A DNA stretch of 64,000 bases from Alteromonas aestuariivivens (GTDB taxonomy: Bacteria; Pseudomonadota; Gammaproteobacteria; Enterobacterales; Alteromonadaceae): NCBI RefSeq assembly GCF_003367475.1, contig NZ_QRHA01000004.1, positions 289,205-353,204 of the forward strand, written 5' to 3'. Position numbers and translations under genes: made by a program. Numbering within the stretch: position 1 is the stretch's first letter; the number at the start of each line of letters is the position of its first letter. The notes beneath the pieces were generated by a model that worked only from the letters and a program-made list of their open reading frames with translations, made no database searches and had not been told where the DNA came from. This document shows, piece after piece, positions 26,341-35,315 of the stretch.

Positions 26341-27066
26341 TCAGAAAGCCAGCTTGTGCTGCGCCAAAGCCTCATAGTGAGGCAGGGCTTGCTGACAAAC
26401 CCGGGCCAGCGCCGGGGGCAATTCAGGTAAAGGCTTCGGCTGTGTGGCAGCGAGCCCGGTACTGGCCCACACCCGGTTGTACCAGTGTGGTGCCCAGACT
26501 CCATCAGCGGCGTTGCCGCCTGCCGGCCAGCTCAGCATGCTCGCATCAAACGGCAGCCCAATGGCCTGACACAGAGCGCGCAACCCGCGCTCCGGGGCTG
26601 CCAGAATGTCGTCGCTGTCAATCACTACCGGTGCTTTACCATGCAGAGCACGCACACGCTCAAACAGCCGGGTTTGCTGTGTTACACCAATATCTTCGAG
26701 GCTGGGATTCTGGCGTTTTTCGTCATAGCTGGCCAGCACCCGCGCCGGGTGGCGCAACAAAAACACATTGGTTAATTGTTCCAGCCAGCCCAAGGGGAAA
26801 TCGGCCATCATATGATGGGCCATCTGCTTTTGGTAAAACACCGGTTTATCCTGTGGAACAGGCCCGATGCAGGTGTCGATAACCGCTTGTGGGTCGCTGG
26901 GCTGCGAAGCCATGATCGCTTCCTGCATGGGGTGCACTTCCTGGCTGGCGGCCAGAAACGCAGCGTAAAACGGCTCGTCGATAACAGCGCAGTCCGGGCG
27001 TGCGGCAAACGCGTACATCATTGCCGTTGACAGGTTTCTGGGCCCCGACCACATGGCGATACGCAT
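26341..27066 (-). CDS. Sulfotransferase-like P-loop protein
   Basis: A 241-residue protein that begins with MRIAMWSGPRNLSTAMMYAF, a P-loop-like PAPS-binding motif of the sulfotransferase superfamily, followed by FLLRHPARVLASY near residue 111, the usual 3-prime-phosphate motif. Proteins of this kind commonly lie beside class IV aminotransferase genes, as here: the start shares one base with the aminotransferase stop (TGATG) and has a strong AAGGAGGG site inside the upstream gene. The acceptor is unknown. Confidence 0.78.
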   Translation of the reverse strand: MRIAMWSGPRNLSTAMMYAFAARPDCAVIDEPFYAAFLAASQEVHPMQEAIMASQPSDPQAVIDTCIGPVPQDKPVFYQKQMAHHMMADFPLGWLEQLTNVFLLRHPARVLASYDEKRQNPSLEDIGVTQQTRLFERVRALHGKAPVVIDSDDILAAPERGLRALCQAIGLPFDASMLSWPAGGNAADGVWAPHWYNRVWASTGLAATQPKPLPELPPALARVCQQALPHYEALAQHKLAF

Positions 27067-27971
27067 CAGCTTCCCTCCTTAACCAGCTGATAATAGGCCT
27101 CGCGAATACGGCGGGTCACCGGCCCCGGGTATTCTTCGCCAATCTGGCGGCCATCAATGTGCGACACCGGGGTCTGTGCGCCGAATGTCCCGGTCAGAAA
27201 CGCTTCATCGGCACCGTAAGTATCCACCAGCGAATAATTACGCTGATGCACCGGAATGCGCAGGCGCTCACAAACCTGGATCACTTTCTGGCGGGTAATG
27301 CCATTCATGCAGTAGTCGCCGGTTGAGGTCCACACTTCCCCTTTGCGAACAATAAAAAAATTGCAGGCGTTGGTAGTATTCACAAAACCGTTCACGTCCA
27401 GCATCAGGGCCTCGTCTGCACCGGCCTTTTCTGCCGCTATGCAGGCCAGAATGCAGTTGAGTTTGGAATGACTGTTGAGTTTTGGGTCCTGGGTCATGGG
27501 CAGGCCACGTAAATGGGGTACGGTAGCCAGTTTGATTGGCCGGGCAATCGCAGGCTTTGAATGCTCGCAAATGATCACCAGGGTCGGGCCTGACACCGAC
27601 AGCGCCGGATGCTGAAACGGCTTTTTCTTCACCCCCCGGGTGAACATCAGCCTGGCGTGTACATCGGTGTGCATGTCGTTGGCAACACGGGTGGCTTCCA
27701 GTGCGGCAACCACCTGCTCCCGGGTCATGCCCAGATCCATATCAACGGCTTTGGAGGCCTCGAACAAGCGGTCCATGTGCTCATCGAGAAAGGCCCATTT
27801 ACCGTTGTACAGCCGCAGCCCTTCCCAGATGCCGTCTCCGAGCATAAAGCCACTGTCGTACACCGAAACTTTAGCCTCATGGCGCGGCACAATCTCGCCG
27901 TTCACATAAATGAGAATATGCTCATTGCGGCTATCTTCGGCGGCGGTGTGGGTAGATACCTCTTCCATCAT
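27066..27971 (-). CDS. Class IV PLP aminotransferase (branched-chain or D-amino-acid type)
   Basis: A fold-type IV PLP enzyme with the start pattern ILIYVNGEIVPRHEAKVSVY, GDGIWEGLRLYNGK, the PLP lysine in LNSHSKLNCILA, and GFVNTTNACNFFIV. It moves an amino group between an amino acid and a 2-oxo acid. The frame extends to an ATG at 28043; the family normally starts about ten residues before IYVNG, so I choose the ATG pair at 27971/27968, which follows an AAGAG stretch. Whether it is IlvE-like, a D-amino-acid aminotransferase or a lyase cannot be settled by eye. It is co-transcribed with the sulfotransferase-like gene. Confidence 0.8.
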   Translation of the reverse strand: MMEEVSTHTAAEDSRNEHILIYVNGEIVPRHEAKVSVYDSGFMLGDGIWEGLRLYNGKWAFLDEHMDRLFEASKAVDMDLGMTREQVVAALEATRVANDMHTDVHARLMFTRGVKKKPFQHPALSVSGPTLVIICEHSKPAIARPIKLATVPHLRGLPMTQDPKLNSHSKLNCILACIAAEKAGADEALMLDVNGFVNTTNACNFFIVRKGEVWTSTGDYCMNGITRQKVIQVCERLRIPVHQRNYSLVDTYGADEAFLTGTFGAQTPVSHIDGRQIGEEYPGPVTRRIREAYYQLVKEGS

Positions 27972-28102
27972 TGCTCTGTTTTCTCTTAATTTTTTGACCA
28001 TTCTGGCAGGACCGGAAGCGGCAGGCAACAAGGCATTTTTCATCTCAGCTGCTATAACTTACTCCACGAAGACTCAATAACGTTGCGACCAACAGGGGCC
28101 CT

Positions 28103-29806
28103 ATGGACAGATTAAACCTCTCTCACATATTTATTTTCTTAATCATTGCAGTCGCCCTCACTGCCTGTTCCTCCCATACAGCCGACAGGGTGTTTTACAA
28201 TGGCCCTATTTTGACCATGGACGATTCTCAGCCACAGGCCGAAGCCATTGCCATTAAAGACGGTATCATTATTGCCGTTGGTACTGAGGCCAGTGTGATG
28301 AAAACCGCCGGCTCGCAAACCCAACGCGTGGATTTGCAGGGCAAACCCTTGTTACCCGGCTTCGTAGACTCCCACGGCCATGCGTGGATGATTGGCCTGC
28401 AGGCCATGTCGGCGAACTTGTTGCCGGCACCGGACGGGGGCGGTAATAACATGCCATCACTGCTGCGATTGCTGTCGCAATGGGCCGCCTCAGAACCTGA
28501 ACTACTAAAACAGACAGGCTGGATAGTCGGTTTCGGGTATGACAATTCCCAATTGGACGAGCAGCGCCATCCAACACGTCATGACCTAGATGACGTGAGT
28601 ACCGAACTTCCGGTGATCATCATTCACCAGTCCGGCCACCTTGGTGTCGGCAACTCCAGGGCGCTTGAGCTGGCTGGCATCAACGCTCAGACTCCCAACC
28701 CTAAAGGTGGCGTATTTCAGCGCGAACCCGATGGCCAAACTCCCAGCGGAGTCGCTGAAGAGTATGCATTTTTTCAGTTACTGGCTGCCTTCAACCAATC
28801 TCTCAACGACACCACTGCCGATTTGTTTGCTGAACAGGGGGCCCGCTTACTGGCATCCTACGGTTACACCACCGGTCAGGAAGGCAGAGCGGCCCAATCC
28901 ACCCTGAACTCGATTCAGCGGGTAGCCGATGCGGGCAAACTGCCAATTGATCTGGTGGCTTACCCGGATATTCTTGAGGTCGACGACATTGCGCCCAACC
29001 AGGAGTATCGCAACCGGTTTCGAATTGGCGGAGCCAAACTGACCATTGATGGATCCCCTCAGGGCAAAACCGCCTGGCTTACCAAACCCTATTACCGAGT
29101 GCCGGAAGGCCTGCCTGATGATTACGCCGGCTACCCTGCTATCACAGAGCAACAGGCATTGGACGCCGTTGAAAAGGCCTTTGCCAACCACTGGCAAATT
29201 CTCGTGCATGCCAATGGCGATGCGGCAATGGATTTGATGATTAAAGCGGTTGCCGCAGCCCGCAAACGCCACCCGGAAACAAACAATCGCCCGGTACTGA
29301 TTCATGGCCAGACCCTGCGCCACGACCAGGTTGGCTGGCTCAAATCGCTGGCGATATTCCCGTCGCTGTTTCCCATGCACACCTTTTACTGGGGCGATTA
29401 TCACCGCGATTCGGTGCTGGGCCCGGAGCGGGCAGAAAATATTTCCCCAACCGGCTGGGTGCTCGAACAGGGCATGATATTCGGCACCCACCACGATGCG
29501 CCTGTTGCCCTCCCAGATTCAATGAGAGTACTGTCAGCAACGGTCACACGCCGCTCCCGAAGCGGTGCCATCATTGGCGAACAACATAAGGTTCCGGTTA
29601 TCACAGCACTGAAAGCTATGACCCTGTGGCCCGCCTGGCAACATTTTGAAGAGACCCGCAAAGGCTCTTTGGAGGTCGGCAAGCTTGCCGATCTGGTGGT
29701 ATTGTCTGACAACCCGCTAACCGCTGAGCAGGAGCAACTGGCGAATCTGAAAGTTTTGCAAACCTTCAAAGAAGGTGAGTTAATCTATCAACGGGACAAG
29801 CCCTGA
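28103..29806 (+). CDS. YtcJ-type amidohydrolase, lipoprotein
   Basis: A 567-residue amidohydrolase-3 family protein. It has a lipoprotein signal with lipobox VALTAC, Cys near residue 22, and then VFYNGPILTMDDSQPQAEAI and GKPLLPGFVDSHGHAW, which holds the metal-binding HxH. Later blocks are ILVHANGDAAMD, FGTHHDAPVALP and GKLADLVVLSDNPL. The family hydrolyses amide or ester bonds in many small molecules. Anchoring in the cell envelope suggests it works on external substrate. It leads a plus-strand run with PaiB and a racemase. Confidence 0.85.
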   Translation: MDRLNLSHIFIFLIIAVALTACSSHTADRVFYNGPILTMDDSQPQAEAIAIKDGIIIAVGTEASVMKTAGSQTQRVDLQGKPLLPGFVDSHGHAWMIGLQAMSANLLPAPDGGGNNMPSLLRLLSQWAASEPELLKQTGWIVGFGYDNSQLDEQRHPTRHDLDDVSTELPVIIIHQSGHLGVGNSRALELAGINAQTPNPKGGVFQREPDGQTPSGVAEEYAFFQLLAAFNQSLNDTTADLFAEQGARLLASYGYTTGQEGRAAQSTLNSIQRVADAGKLPIDLVAYPDILEVDDIAPNQEYRNRFRIGGAKLTIDGSPQGKTAWLTKPYYRVPEGLPDDYAGYPAITEQQALDAVEKAFANHWQILVHANGDAAMDLMIKAVAAARKRHPETNNRPVLIHGQTLRHDQVGWLKSLAIFPSLFPMHTFYWGDYHRDSVLGPERAENISPTGWVLEQGMIFGTHHDAPVALPDSMRVLSATVTRRSRSGAIIGEQHKVPVITALKAMTLWPAWQHFEETRKGSLEVGKLADLVVLSDNPLTAEQEQLANLKVLQTFKEGELIYQRDKP

Positions 29807-29828
29807 CCACAGAACACACGGACGTGCC

Positions 29829-30446
29829 ATGTATATACCTGAACACACTAAAATTGAGCCCCTCGCCAGGCTTCACGAGTTTATGCAGTCCTTTAGCTTC
29901 GCGACGCTGGTTTCTCCTGGTCTGACAGCCACCCACCTGCCCTTATTACTGAAGCCGGAAGAAGGTAAGCATGGCATACTTTACGGGCATTTTGCCCGGG
30001 CCAACCCCCACTGGAAGCACATTGAGGGCCAGAGCACGCTGGTAATATTTAACGGCCCACACAGTTATATTTCACCTTCCTGGTACCACAAGCACCCGGC
30101 GGTACCTACCTGGAACTACGCCGCTGTTCACGCCTACGGAACGGTTTCATTGCTGAATGATGAGGAAACCGCAGCAATGCTTGAGCACAGCATGAGTCAC
30201 TACGATCCGGAGCTGCTTCACCAACCGGAGATCGTCAGTCAACAGCTGCGGGAGCGGCTGCTAGCGGCTATAGTGGGTTTTTCCATCACGCTTACCCATG
30301 TGGAAGGCGTGCAAAAACTTGGGCAGCATCGCAGCCAGCGCGATCAACAAAGCGTATTTGAGGCATTAGGTCAGTCAAAAAACCCGATGGACCGGGCACT
30401 CGCTGAATACATGGAGCAACAATCATTAGGAACCGGAAAGCTTTGA
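29829..30446 (+). CDS. FMN-binding negative transcriptional regulator family protein (PaiB-like)
   Basis: A 205-residue PaiB-type protein with the split-barrel flavin-binding fold. The start MYIPEHTKIE, THLPLLLKPEEGKHGILYGH, and PSWYHKHPAVPTWNYAAVHAYG blocks are typical. In Bacillus PaiB affects sporulation and protease genes, but most members are uncharacterised and may be small enzymes rather than regulators. It is 22 bases after the amidohydrolase and overlaps the racemase start. Confidence 0.82.
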   Translation: MYIPEHTKIEPLARLHEFMQSFSFATLVSPGLTATHLPLLLKPEEGKHGILYGHFARANPHWKHIEGQSTLVIFNGPHSYISPSWYHKHPAVPTWNYAAVHAYGTVSLLNDEETAAMLEHSMSHYDPELLHQPEIVSQQLRERLLAAIVGFSITLTHVEGVQKLGQHRSQRDQQSVFEALGQSKNPMDRALAEYMEQQSLGTGKL

Positions 30447-31135
30447 AAACCATCGGCATTATTGGCGGTATGAGCTGGGAAAGCACCCAAACCTATTACC
30501 GAATGATCAATCAGGGCATCAAAGCCGCGCTAGGCGGCAGTCACAGTGCGCAGATTGCAATGGTCAGTGTTGATTTTGCGCCAATTGAACAACTGCAGCA
30601 TGTGGGTGACTGGGCTGGCACCGCACAGATATTGATTGAGGCAGCCAGACAGGTTGAGGCAGCCGGTGCTGACTGTCTGCTCATTGCCACCAACACCATG
30701 CATAAGGTTGCAGAGGAGGTGCAGGCGGCGGTTGATATTCCGTTACTGCACATTGCGGACGCCACCGGCAAAGCCATCAAAGCGCTTGATGCCGAATCGG
30801 TTGGTCTGCTCGGTACCGCTTTCACTATGGAACAACCGTTTTACAAAGATCACCTCAGCCAGGACTACGGCCTTCGCGTTTTAATTCCCAAAGAGGCCGA
30901 CCGCGCTCTGGTACACCAGATTATTTACCAGCAACTGTGCCAGGGGCGCATTGAAGACCACTCCCGCCAGACATACCTGCGCATTATTGACCACATGGCG
31001 GAACAGGGTGCTGAAGCAGTAATTTTGGGCTGTACCGAGATTGGCTTATTGGTGCAGCAGCATCACACACAGGTAAAACTGCTCGACACCAGCGCTCTGC
31101 ATGCACAAATGGCCATCGAATTTGCACTGGCGTAA
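30443..31135 (+). CDS. Aspartate/glutamate racemase family protein (YgeA-like)
   Basis: A 230-residue amino-acid racemase. The start KTIGIIGGMSWESTQTYYR is diagnostic. The two active-site positions read TNTMHK near residue 84 (Thr in place of Cys) and GCTEIGLL near residue 198, the Thr/Cys pair known from broad L-Asp/Glu racemases such as YgeA. It starts at a TTG that overlaps the PaiB stop (TTGA) with a GGAAAG site upstream. Hydantoin racemases belong to the same superfamily, which is notable given the HyuA/DUF917 genes upstream, but the YgeA likeness is closer. Confidence 0.82.
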   Translation: MKTIGIIGGMSWESTQTYYRMINQGIKAALGGSHSAQIAMVSVDFAPIEQLQHVGDWAGTAQILIEAARQVEAAGADCLLIATNTMHKVAEEVQAAVDIPLLHIADATGKAIKALDAESVGLLGTAFTMEQPFYKDHLSQDYGLRVLIPKEADRALVHQIIYQQLCQGRIEDHSRQTYLRIIDHMAEQGAEAVILGCTEIGLLVQQHHTQVKLLDTSALHAQMAIEFALA

Positions 31136-31241
31136 GCCGATGTTTGCAGGCGAAGTGTGAATCATAATTATGCCGAATGGGGAGCGGGTTGAGCCTGACC
31201 TGCCTGATGCTTCAAGCAGGATAGCTCGATTAGAATTGAGG

Positions 31242-32066
31242 TTAGAAGATGTAAATAAACCCGATACCTACTTCGCTTTCGTAATTACTACGGGCAATTG
31301 GACTTTTCCTAACGTCACTGCTGAAGTATTCAAAAAGCGCTTTTCCATAGATCTGCCAATTATCATTTAAATTGTGCCGGTAACGATAATCAATGCCAAA
31401 CGAACGCAATCCACCACTCAAAGAGGTCATTTCCAAGCCTGATGCTGCCGATTGCATTGCGTCGATTCCAAAGCCTTTGTTTGCGTAGTCACTGTCATGA
31501 AAAACGGCGACGAGATTAACTTCAGAGCCCGAGCCATCTGTTTGGGTCCCAAAGCGCCGGCCCACTCCAAACAAACCTAAATTTCCATCTTCACTCGCCA
31601 CGACACGGCTAACAAGCCAATAACGCCAATCGGGAGTAAATGAACGACGGGCCTGAAACACCAACTCGAAACCTTCTTCCTGGTCTCCTAACCCATCCAA
31701 TCGGCTATCATCTGAGTCACTTTCTTCACGCCCCTCATCAAAGCCTAACAATACCTCCAACAGCCACATGTTATTTGGGAGGCCGCGCCAGCCAAGCGCT
31801 TCTCCAGCAAAATAGAAGATATTGTCACCTTTGCGCCATTGCACTGCTCCAGCGGGCTGAAGTTCAAGCCCGAATTCGTCTGAACCTTCATACGCCGTTT
31901 CATATTAAACGCCCTCTCCCAGCCCAAAACTCCAGCCATCGTTACCCTTAGTGAAGTCATCCAGTGAAGGCAAAGGAACCAATGCTTTTTTATCATCTAG
32001 AGCTACTGCTGAAGGCGATGCCAGTCCGTAAATACAGAACAGCCAAAAAGGTAAAATCTTCTTCAT
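31242..32066 (-). pseudogene. MipA/OmpV family outer-membrane protein, interrupted by one stop codon
   Basis: Read from the ATG at 32066 (GAGAGG nine bases upstream) the frame gives a signal peptide (MKKILPFWLFCIYGLASPSA), then DGWSFGLGEGV, a TAA at 31905-31907, and continues in the same frame with YETAYEGSDEFGLEL up to a C-terminal phenylalanine typical of outer-membrane barrels. Both halves fit MipA/OmpV proteins, and GV-x-YETAYEGSDEFG is a conserved family stretch, so the stop replaces one residue, probably Glu or Gln (a single base change from GAA or CAA). Everything else in the 275-codon frame is intact, so the break is recent, or the stop is read through. Confidence 0.8.
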
Positions 32067-32431
32067 ATATTTCATCCTCTCGATATTCGTTCTGGTGTCT
32101 GCTTGGCAGATCCAATTTTTGTTGAGAGATTAACCAGCAATGGCAGTATGCTCGCACTGTTGCCGCAGATAAGTTTAGCAGTAGGGCCTGTGACACGCTC
32201 AAGGGCATCTATCAGTTGCAGTTTACGAATGAAGATTAAAACGAGATCAGTGTCTGCTGTTCGCGCATTGAAGACTTGGGCCAGGTTTGAAGGAAAGTGG
32301 CAGAAGGGCCCCAACTGACTGAATTTTTAAACAAGAATAAGGCTTATTGGGCAAACCCTCCAACCGCTGACATAAACGGCATGTGACTCAAGAATCCGCG
32401 GCCACCCGGTCAGGAATGCAACAAGCACCGT
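32067..32431. other. Intergenic stretch with no recognised gene
   Basis: Between the mipA-like gene start and the small gene at 32432 I see no family-like reading frame, RNA or terminator. Overlapping open frames exist on both strands but show no recognisable domain and no ribosome site. The promoter of the mipA-like gene should lie in the first part. Confidence 0.4.
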
Positions 32432-32740
32432 TCAACCTTCAGGTCCCTCAAGAGTAAACACTAAATGCCTGCGCATATCTTTTAACACAACACCTTTTTT
32501 GAGCAATGCGGCACTTAACCGTTTTTGCCATTTCTTTATTTCGGGTTTGGCAGCGGACAACGTTGCTTCATTTTCAAATTGAAAACGCAACAACAGTGAG
32601 CCAGGGAATTGGTGATATTGCACGTCGAACCAGCATTGCACCATGCCGTGAAGTTCTTCTCGACCCTGTTCTTCAATTTGATTGCAGACACCAAACACCA
32701 ACGCTTGCTGCTTAAGCTGCACGGCAGAGAGCTTCTTCAT
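32432..32740 (-). CDS. Small hypothetical protein downstream of yaeQ
   Basis: A 102-residue protein that I do not recognise. It is soluble, with mixed alpha/beta character and a long charged helix (AAKPEIKKWQKRLSAALLKK). Its ATG shares one base with the yaeQ stop (TAATG), which is good evidence that it is a real, translationally coupled gene. In Escherichia coli the gene after yaeQ is arfB, but this protein lacks the GGQ motif and is not ArfB. Confidence 0.6.
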   Translation of the reverse strand: MKKLSAVQLKQQALVFGVCNQIEEQGREELHGMVQCWFDVQYHQFPGSLLLRFQFENEATLSAAKPEIKKWQKRLSAALLKKGVVLKDMRRHLVFTLEGPEG

Positions 32741-33288
32741 TACTGGCGCTTTTCTATTGCAACTTCAACACTTTCGGCAATATCCGCACCTTCAATGGTT
32801 AGCCACATTTGCCCATCCTGAATAGTTACCTGAATTTGCATGGAACGCTGAACGGCATTGGCCAACTTGGTGGCCAGTCCCTCAGGCAACGTAAACACCG
32901 ACAGATTTTTTTTGGATTGTAACTTGGTTTGCTCCTTTCTCCACCACGCATCAAAGCTGTTGTCGGCGTAGGAATAAATCATCATCTCCTGGCTTTGGTT
33001 GCAGCCCTTTTTGATACGTTGCTCAGAAGGTTGGCCCAGTTCAATCCAAAGTTCAATTTCATCACTGAAGCTTTTTTGCCACAGGTCTGGCACGTCATCA
33101 TCCGACAAGCCTTTCGTGAACTGCAATCGCTCATGTGCATTCGCGATAAATGCAATAATGCGCAGCATCATGCGTTCATCGTTTTCAGAAGGATGACGAG
33201 CTATCGTCAGATTGTGGTCGTTGTAGTAGTTGCGGTCCATATCGGTAATCGATATGTCAGCTTTAAAAATGGTCGCTTTGAGTGCCAT
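32740..33288 (-). CDS. yaeQ: YaeQ family protein
   Basis: A 182-residue YaeQ protein. It matches the family along its length: MALKATIFKADISITDMDRN, LTIARHPSENDERMMLRIIA, ERLQFTKGLSDDDVPDLW, IELWIELGQPSEQRIKKGCN and AWWRKEQTKL. YaeQ has a PD-(D/E)XK nuclease-like fold, but its function is not established. The frame extends 22 codons further upstream, yet the family start is the ATG at 33288 with AGGA six bases before it. Confidence 0.88.
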   Translation of the reverse strand: MALKATIFKADISITDMDRNYYNDHNLTIARHPSENDERMMLRIIAFIANAHERLQFTKGLSDDDVPDLWQKSFSDEIELWIELGQPSEQRIKKGCNQSQEMMIYSYADNSFDAWWRKEQTKLQSKKNLSVFTLPEGLATKLANAVQRSMQIQVTIQDGQMWLTIEGADIAESVEVAIEKRQ

Positions 33289-33673
33289 GGTGATCCTGGG
33301 TAATAGACGATGCCGTATGACATTTGGCATTTGCAAAAGCTCGTCTAGCTGCATTGAAGACTATATTATCAGTTATTGTTGCCCTCCGTCCGCGACAGTC
33401 ATCAAAATGCGGCGTGTAATCATCCCGATTGAATACTTCTGCCAACTTTTCAAATTCAAAACTCTCTGCAAAACCACAACCGCCTTACAACTTATTTACA
33501 CTTTCTTCCATTTAGCCTGCGGGATATACTTTTGGCGCTGGCTGCCTGGCTACAGTTACCATGTGCAGCCTGAAAACTCTCACGGTAACGGGCCCATTTC
33601 AGCCAAGCCTATGAGTTAAAAAATAAAAATCTGCTGCACGGCAGACACTGAGGACAAATAACAACAAAATTAT

Positions 33674-33700
33674 TCAAGTGTGCTGTATTTTTAACCGATA
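33674..33700 (+). promoter_or_regulatory. Candidate FliA (sigma-28) promoter of the chemoreceptor gene
   Basis: TCAAG at 33674-33678 and ACCGATA at 33694-33700 are 15 bases apart, close to the pseudomonad/vibrio sigma-28 pattern TCAAG-N14-GCCGATA; the first G is an A and the spacer is one base long. It ends 33 bases before the chemoreceptor ATG. The rest of the gap 33289-33673 shows no gene I can support. Confidence 0.5.
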
Positions 33701-33733
33701 GCTAAAAAGTGCGCACCCCGTGGAGGAATTGTC

Positions 33734-35293
33734 ATGACCATTACCGCTTTAAAACCGCCGCCGTACACAGGCACTCTGCAATCTTCATCTCAGCCCAGGG
33801 TGGTATCCGGAACCGCATCGGAAGACGTTGTGTTGTCCAGCGATGCCAGCATGGGGATCCATAACTTATTGCCAAGTTCCGAGCGCTTTTTCGGGCTGTC
33901 TGCTAAAGATCGTAACCTGCCCTCTGTTCTTTCTCTGATTGATTCCTGCATCCCTGGGGCAGTGGTCAATGAGATAAAAACCGTCGTGGCAACAGAAACC
34001 CCCTGGCGGGGCATCATTGCGTTTCGCACCCCCAGGGGCACTCAATGGAAAGACACCTTCGTGCGCCCCGTATACCGCCAGAACAAGGTAGTGGGAACCC
34101 AATGGCTGCTGAGCACACCCGAGCACGAACTGATTGAAAAAGCCCAGCGTGTTTATGCCAGCAACACATCGTCCTCATCCATTATGCCATGGGTTGCCGG
34201 TGTCGCTGTGCTGGCCACCCTGGCCTGCATGGCGTGGCTCACCTCAGATATCGCTGCGGTAGTACTTGGGGCGCTAGCCATAACTGTGGGGTATTGGTCG
34301 GGCAACCACCTGTCCGTAAAAAAGAACAAACTACTGGGCAGACTGGATGCCGAGCATTTTCCGTTGCAGCGCAAAGTGTTTGCAGATTCGCCTGCCACCG
34401 AACTGCTGGACTACGAAGTTGCCTTGAAACAAGGGGCGCTGAACGCCGCCATGTCGAGGGTTAACGCAGGTACAGATGACCTTTCAGAAGCCCTCAATGC
34501 CACCAAAGCCAATGCGGAACAACTGGCCAGTGCCGCTGAACAGATGTCCGCTTCGGCAGAGCAGGTATCTGCAGCCTCACACCAGATGACCGAAGCCATG
34601 GATGAAATCAGTTCTTCCGCCGAGGCTACCGCCGCAAGCTGCAAGGAAGCCCGGGTGAAGGTACGCAAATCGTCGGAAATGGTAGAAGAAGCCTCAGGCA
34701 GCATAGAATCGCTGGCGAAGTACATTCAGCACAGTGCCGAAGCCACCCGCTCACTGGTAGAAAAAAGTGAGGCTGCACGCCAGTTCAGCCAGAAGATTGA
34801 CAAAATTGCCGAGCAGACCAACCTGTTGGCCCTGAACGCCGCCATTGAAGCAGCCCGGGCTGGGGAAAGTGGCCGCGGTTTCTCAGTGGTTGCCGATGAA
34901 GTGCGGGCGCTGTCGCAGAGCACCCAGGAAGCGGTGGATGAAATCGAAGAAACCATTTCCTCAATAGCCCAGTCGATTAAGGAATGGCAGCAGGAAATGC
35001 AGCAACAGGTGGAAACCGCTGAACGCTGCGCCCGTTATGCAGATCGGTCACGCAACGAAATGAACGACATCCAAAAAGAGGTGCTTTCAATTTCCGAGCA
35101 AATGGACCAGGTGGCCACCGCGTCAACGGAAACCACGCAGGCTCTGGCTGAAGTGAACAAGGCCATTCAGGAAAGCAAAACCGTTACCCGCGAGATCAGT
35201 GAGCTGTCTGCCGATACGTTTGAAAACGTTAACGGTGTCGGGCACCGCCTCCGGGAGTTCCGCTCCATTTCTTCAGCATTGCTCGACGATTGA
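33734..35293 (+). CDS. Methyl-accepting chemotaxis protein, Aer-like
   Basis: A 519-residue receptor. The N-terminal 130 residues look like a PAS domain of the Aer type (residues about 40-135, with [14 protein letters not shown] and [20 protein letters not shown]), followed by a hydrophobic hairpin near residues 150-190 and a cytoplasmic signalling domain whose tip reads [20 protein letters not shown], then [15 protein letters not shown]. Lack of a periplasmic sensor domain and the PAS/hairpin layout suggest sensing of redox or energy state from inside. A GGAGG site lies before the ATG, and a sigma-28-like promoter upstream ties it to the flagellar regulon. Confidence 0.88.
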   Translation: MTITALKPPPYTGTLQSSSQPRVVSGTASEDVVLSSDASMGIHNLLPSSERFFGLSAKDRNLPSVLSLIDSCIPGAVVNEIKTVVATETPWRGIIAFRTPRGTQWKDTFVRPVYRQNKVVGTQWLLSTPEHELIEKAQRVYASNTSSSSIMPWVAGVAVLATLACMAWLTSDIAAVVLGALAITVGYWSGNHLSVKKNKLLGRLDAEHFPLQRKVFADSPATELLDYEVALKQGALNAAMSRVNAGTDDLSEALNATKANAEQLASAAEQMSASAEQVSAASHQMTEAMDEISSSAEATAASCKEARVKVRKSSEMVEEASGSIESLAKYIQHSAEATRSLVEKSEAARQFSQKIDKIAEQTNLLALNAAIEAARAGESGRGFSVVADEVRALSQSTQEAVDEIEETISSIAQSIKEWQQEMQQQVETAERCARYADRSRNEMNDIQKEVLSISEQMDQVATASTETTQALAEVNKAIQESKTVTREISELSADTFENVNGVGHRLREFRSISSALLDD

Positions 35294-35315
35294 TTCAGCA
35301 TACAACATCGTGCGG

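Noticed and set aside
31170..31370. Short open frame on the plus strand
   Set aside because: It overlaps the C-terminal coding part of the mipA-like gene on the other strand and has no ribosome site or family likeness.
32432..32740. arfB (ribosome rescue factor) after yaeQ
   Set aside because: The position fits the enterobacterial order, but the protein lacks the GGQ motif and the basic tail of ArfB.
33230..33619. 129-codon open frame on the plus strand
   Set aside because: It begins inside yaeQ on the opposite strand, has unusual composition and no recognisable domain.
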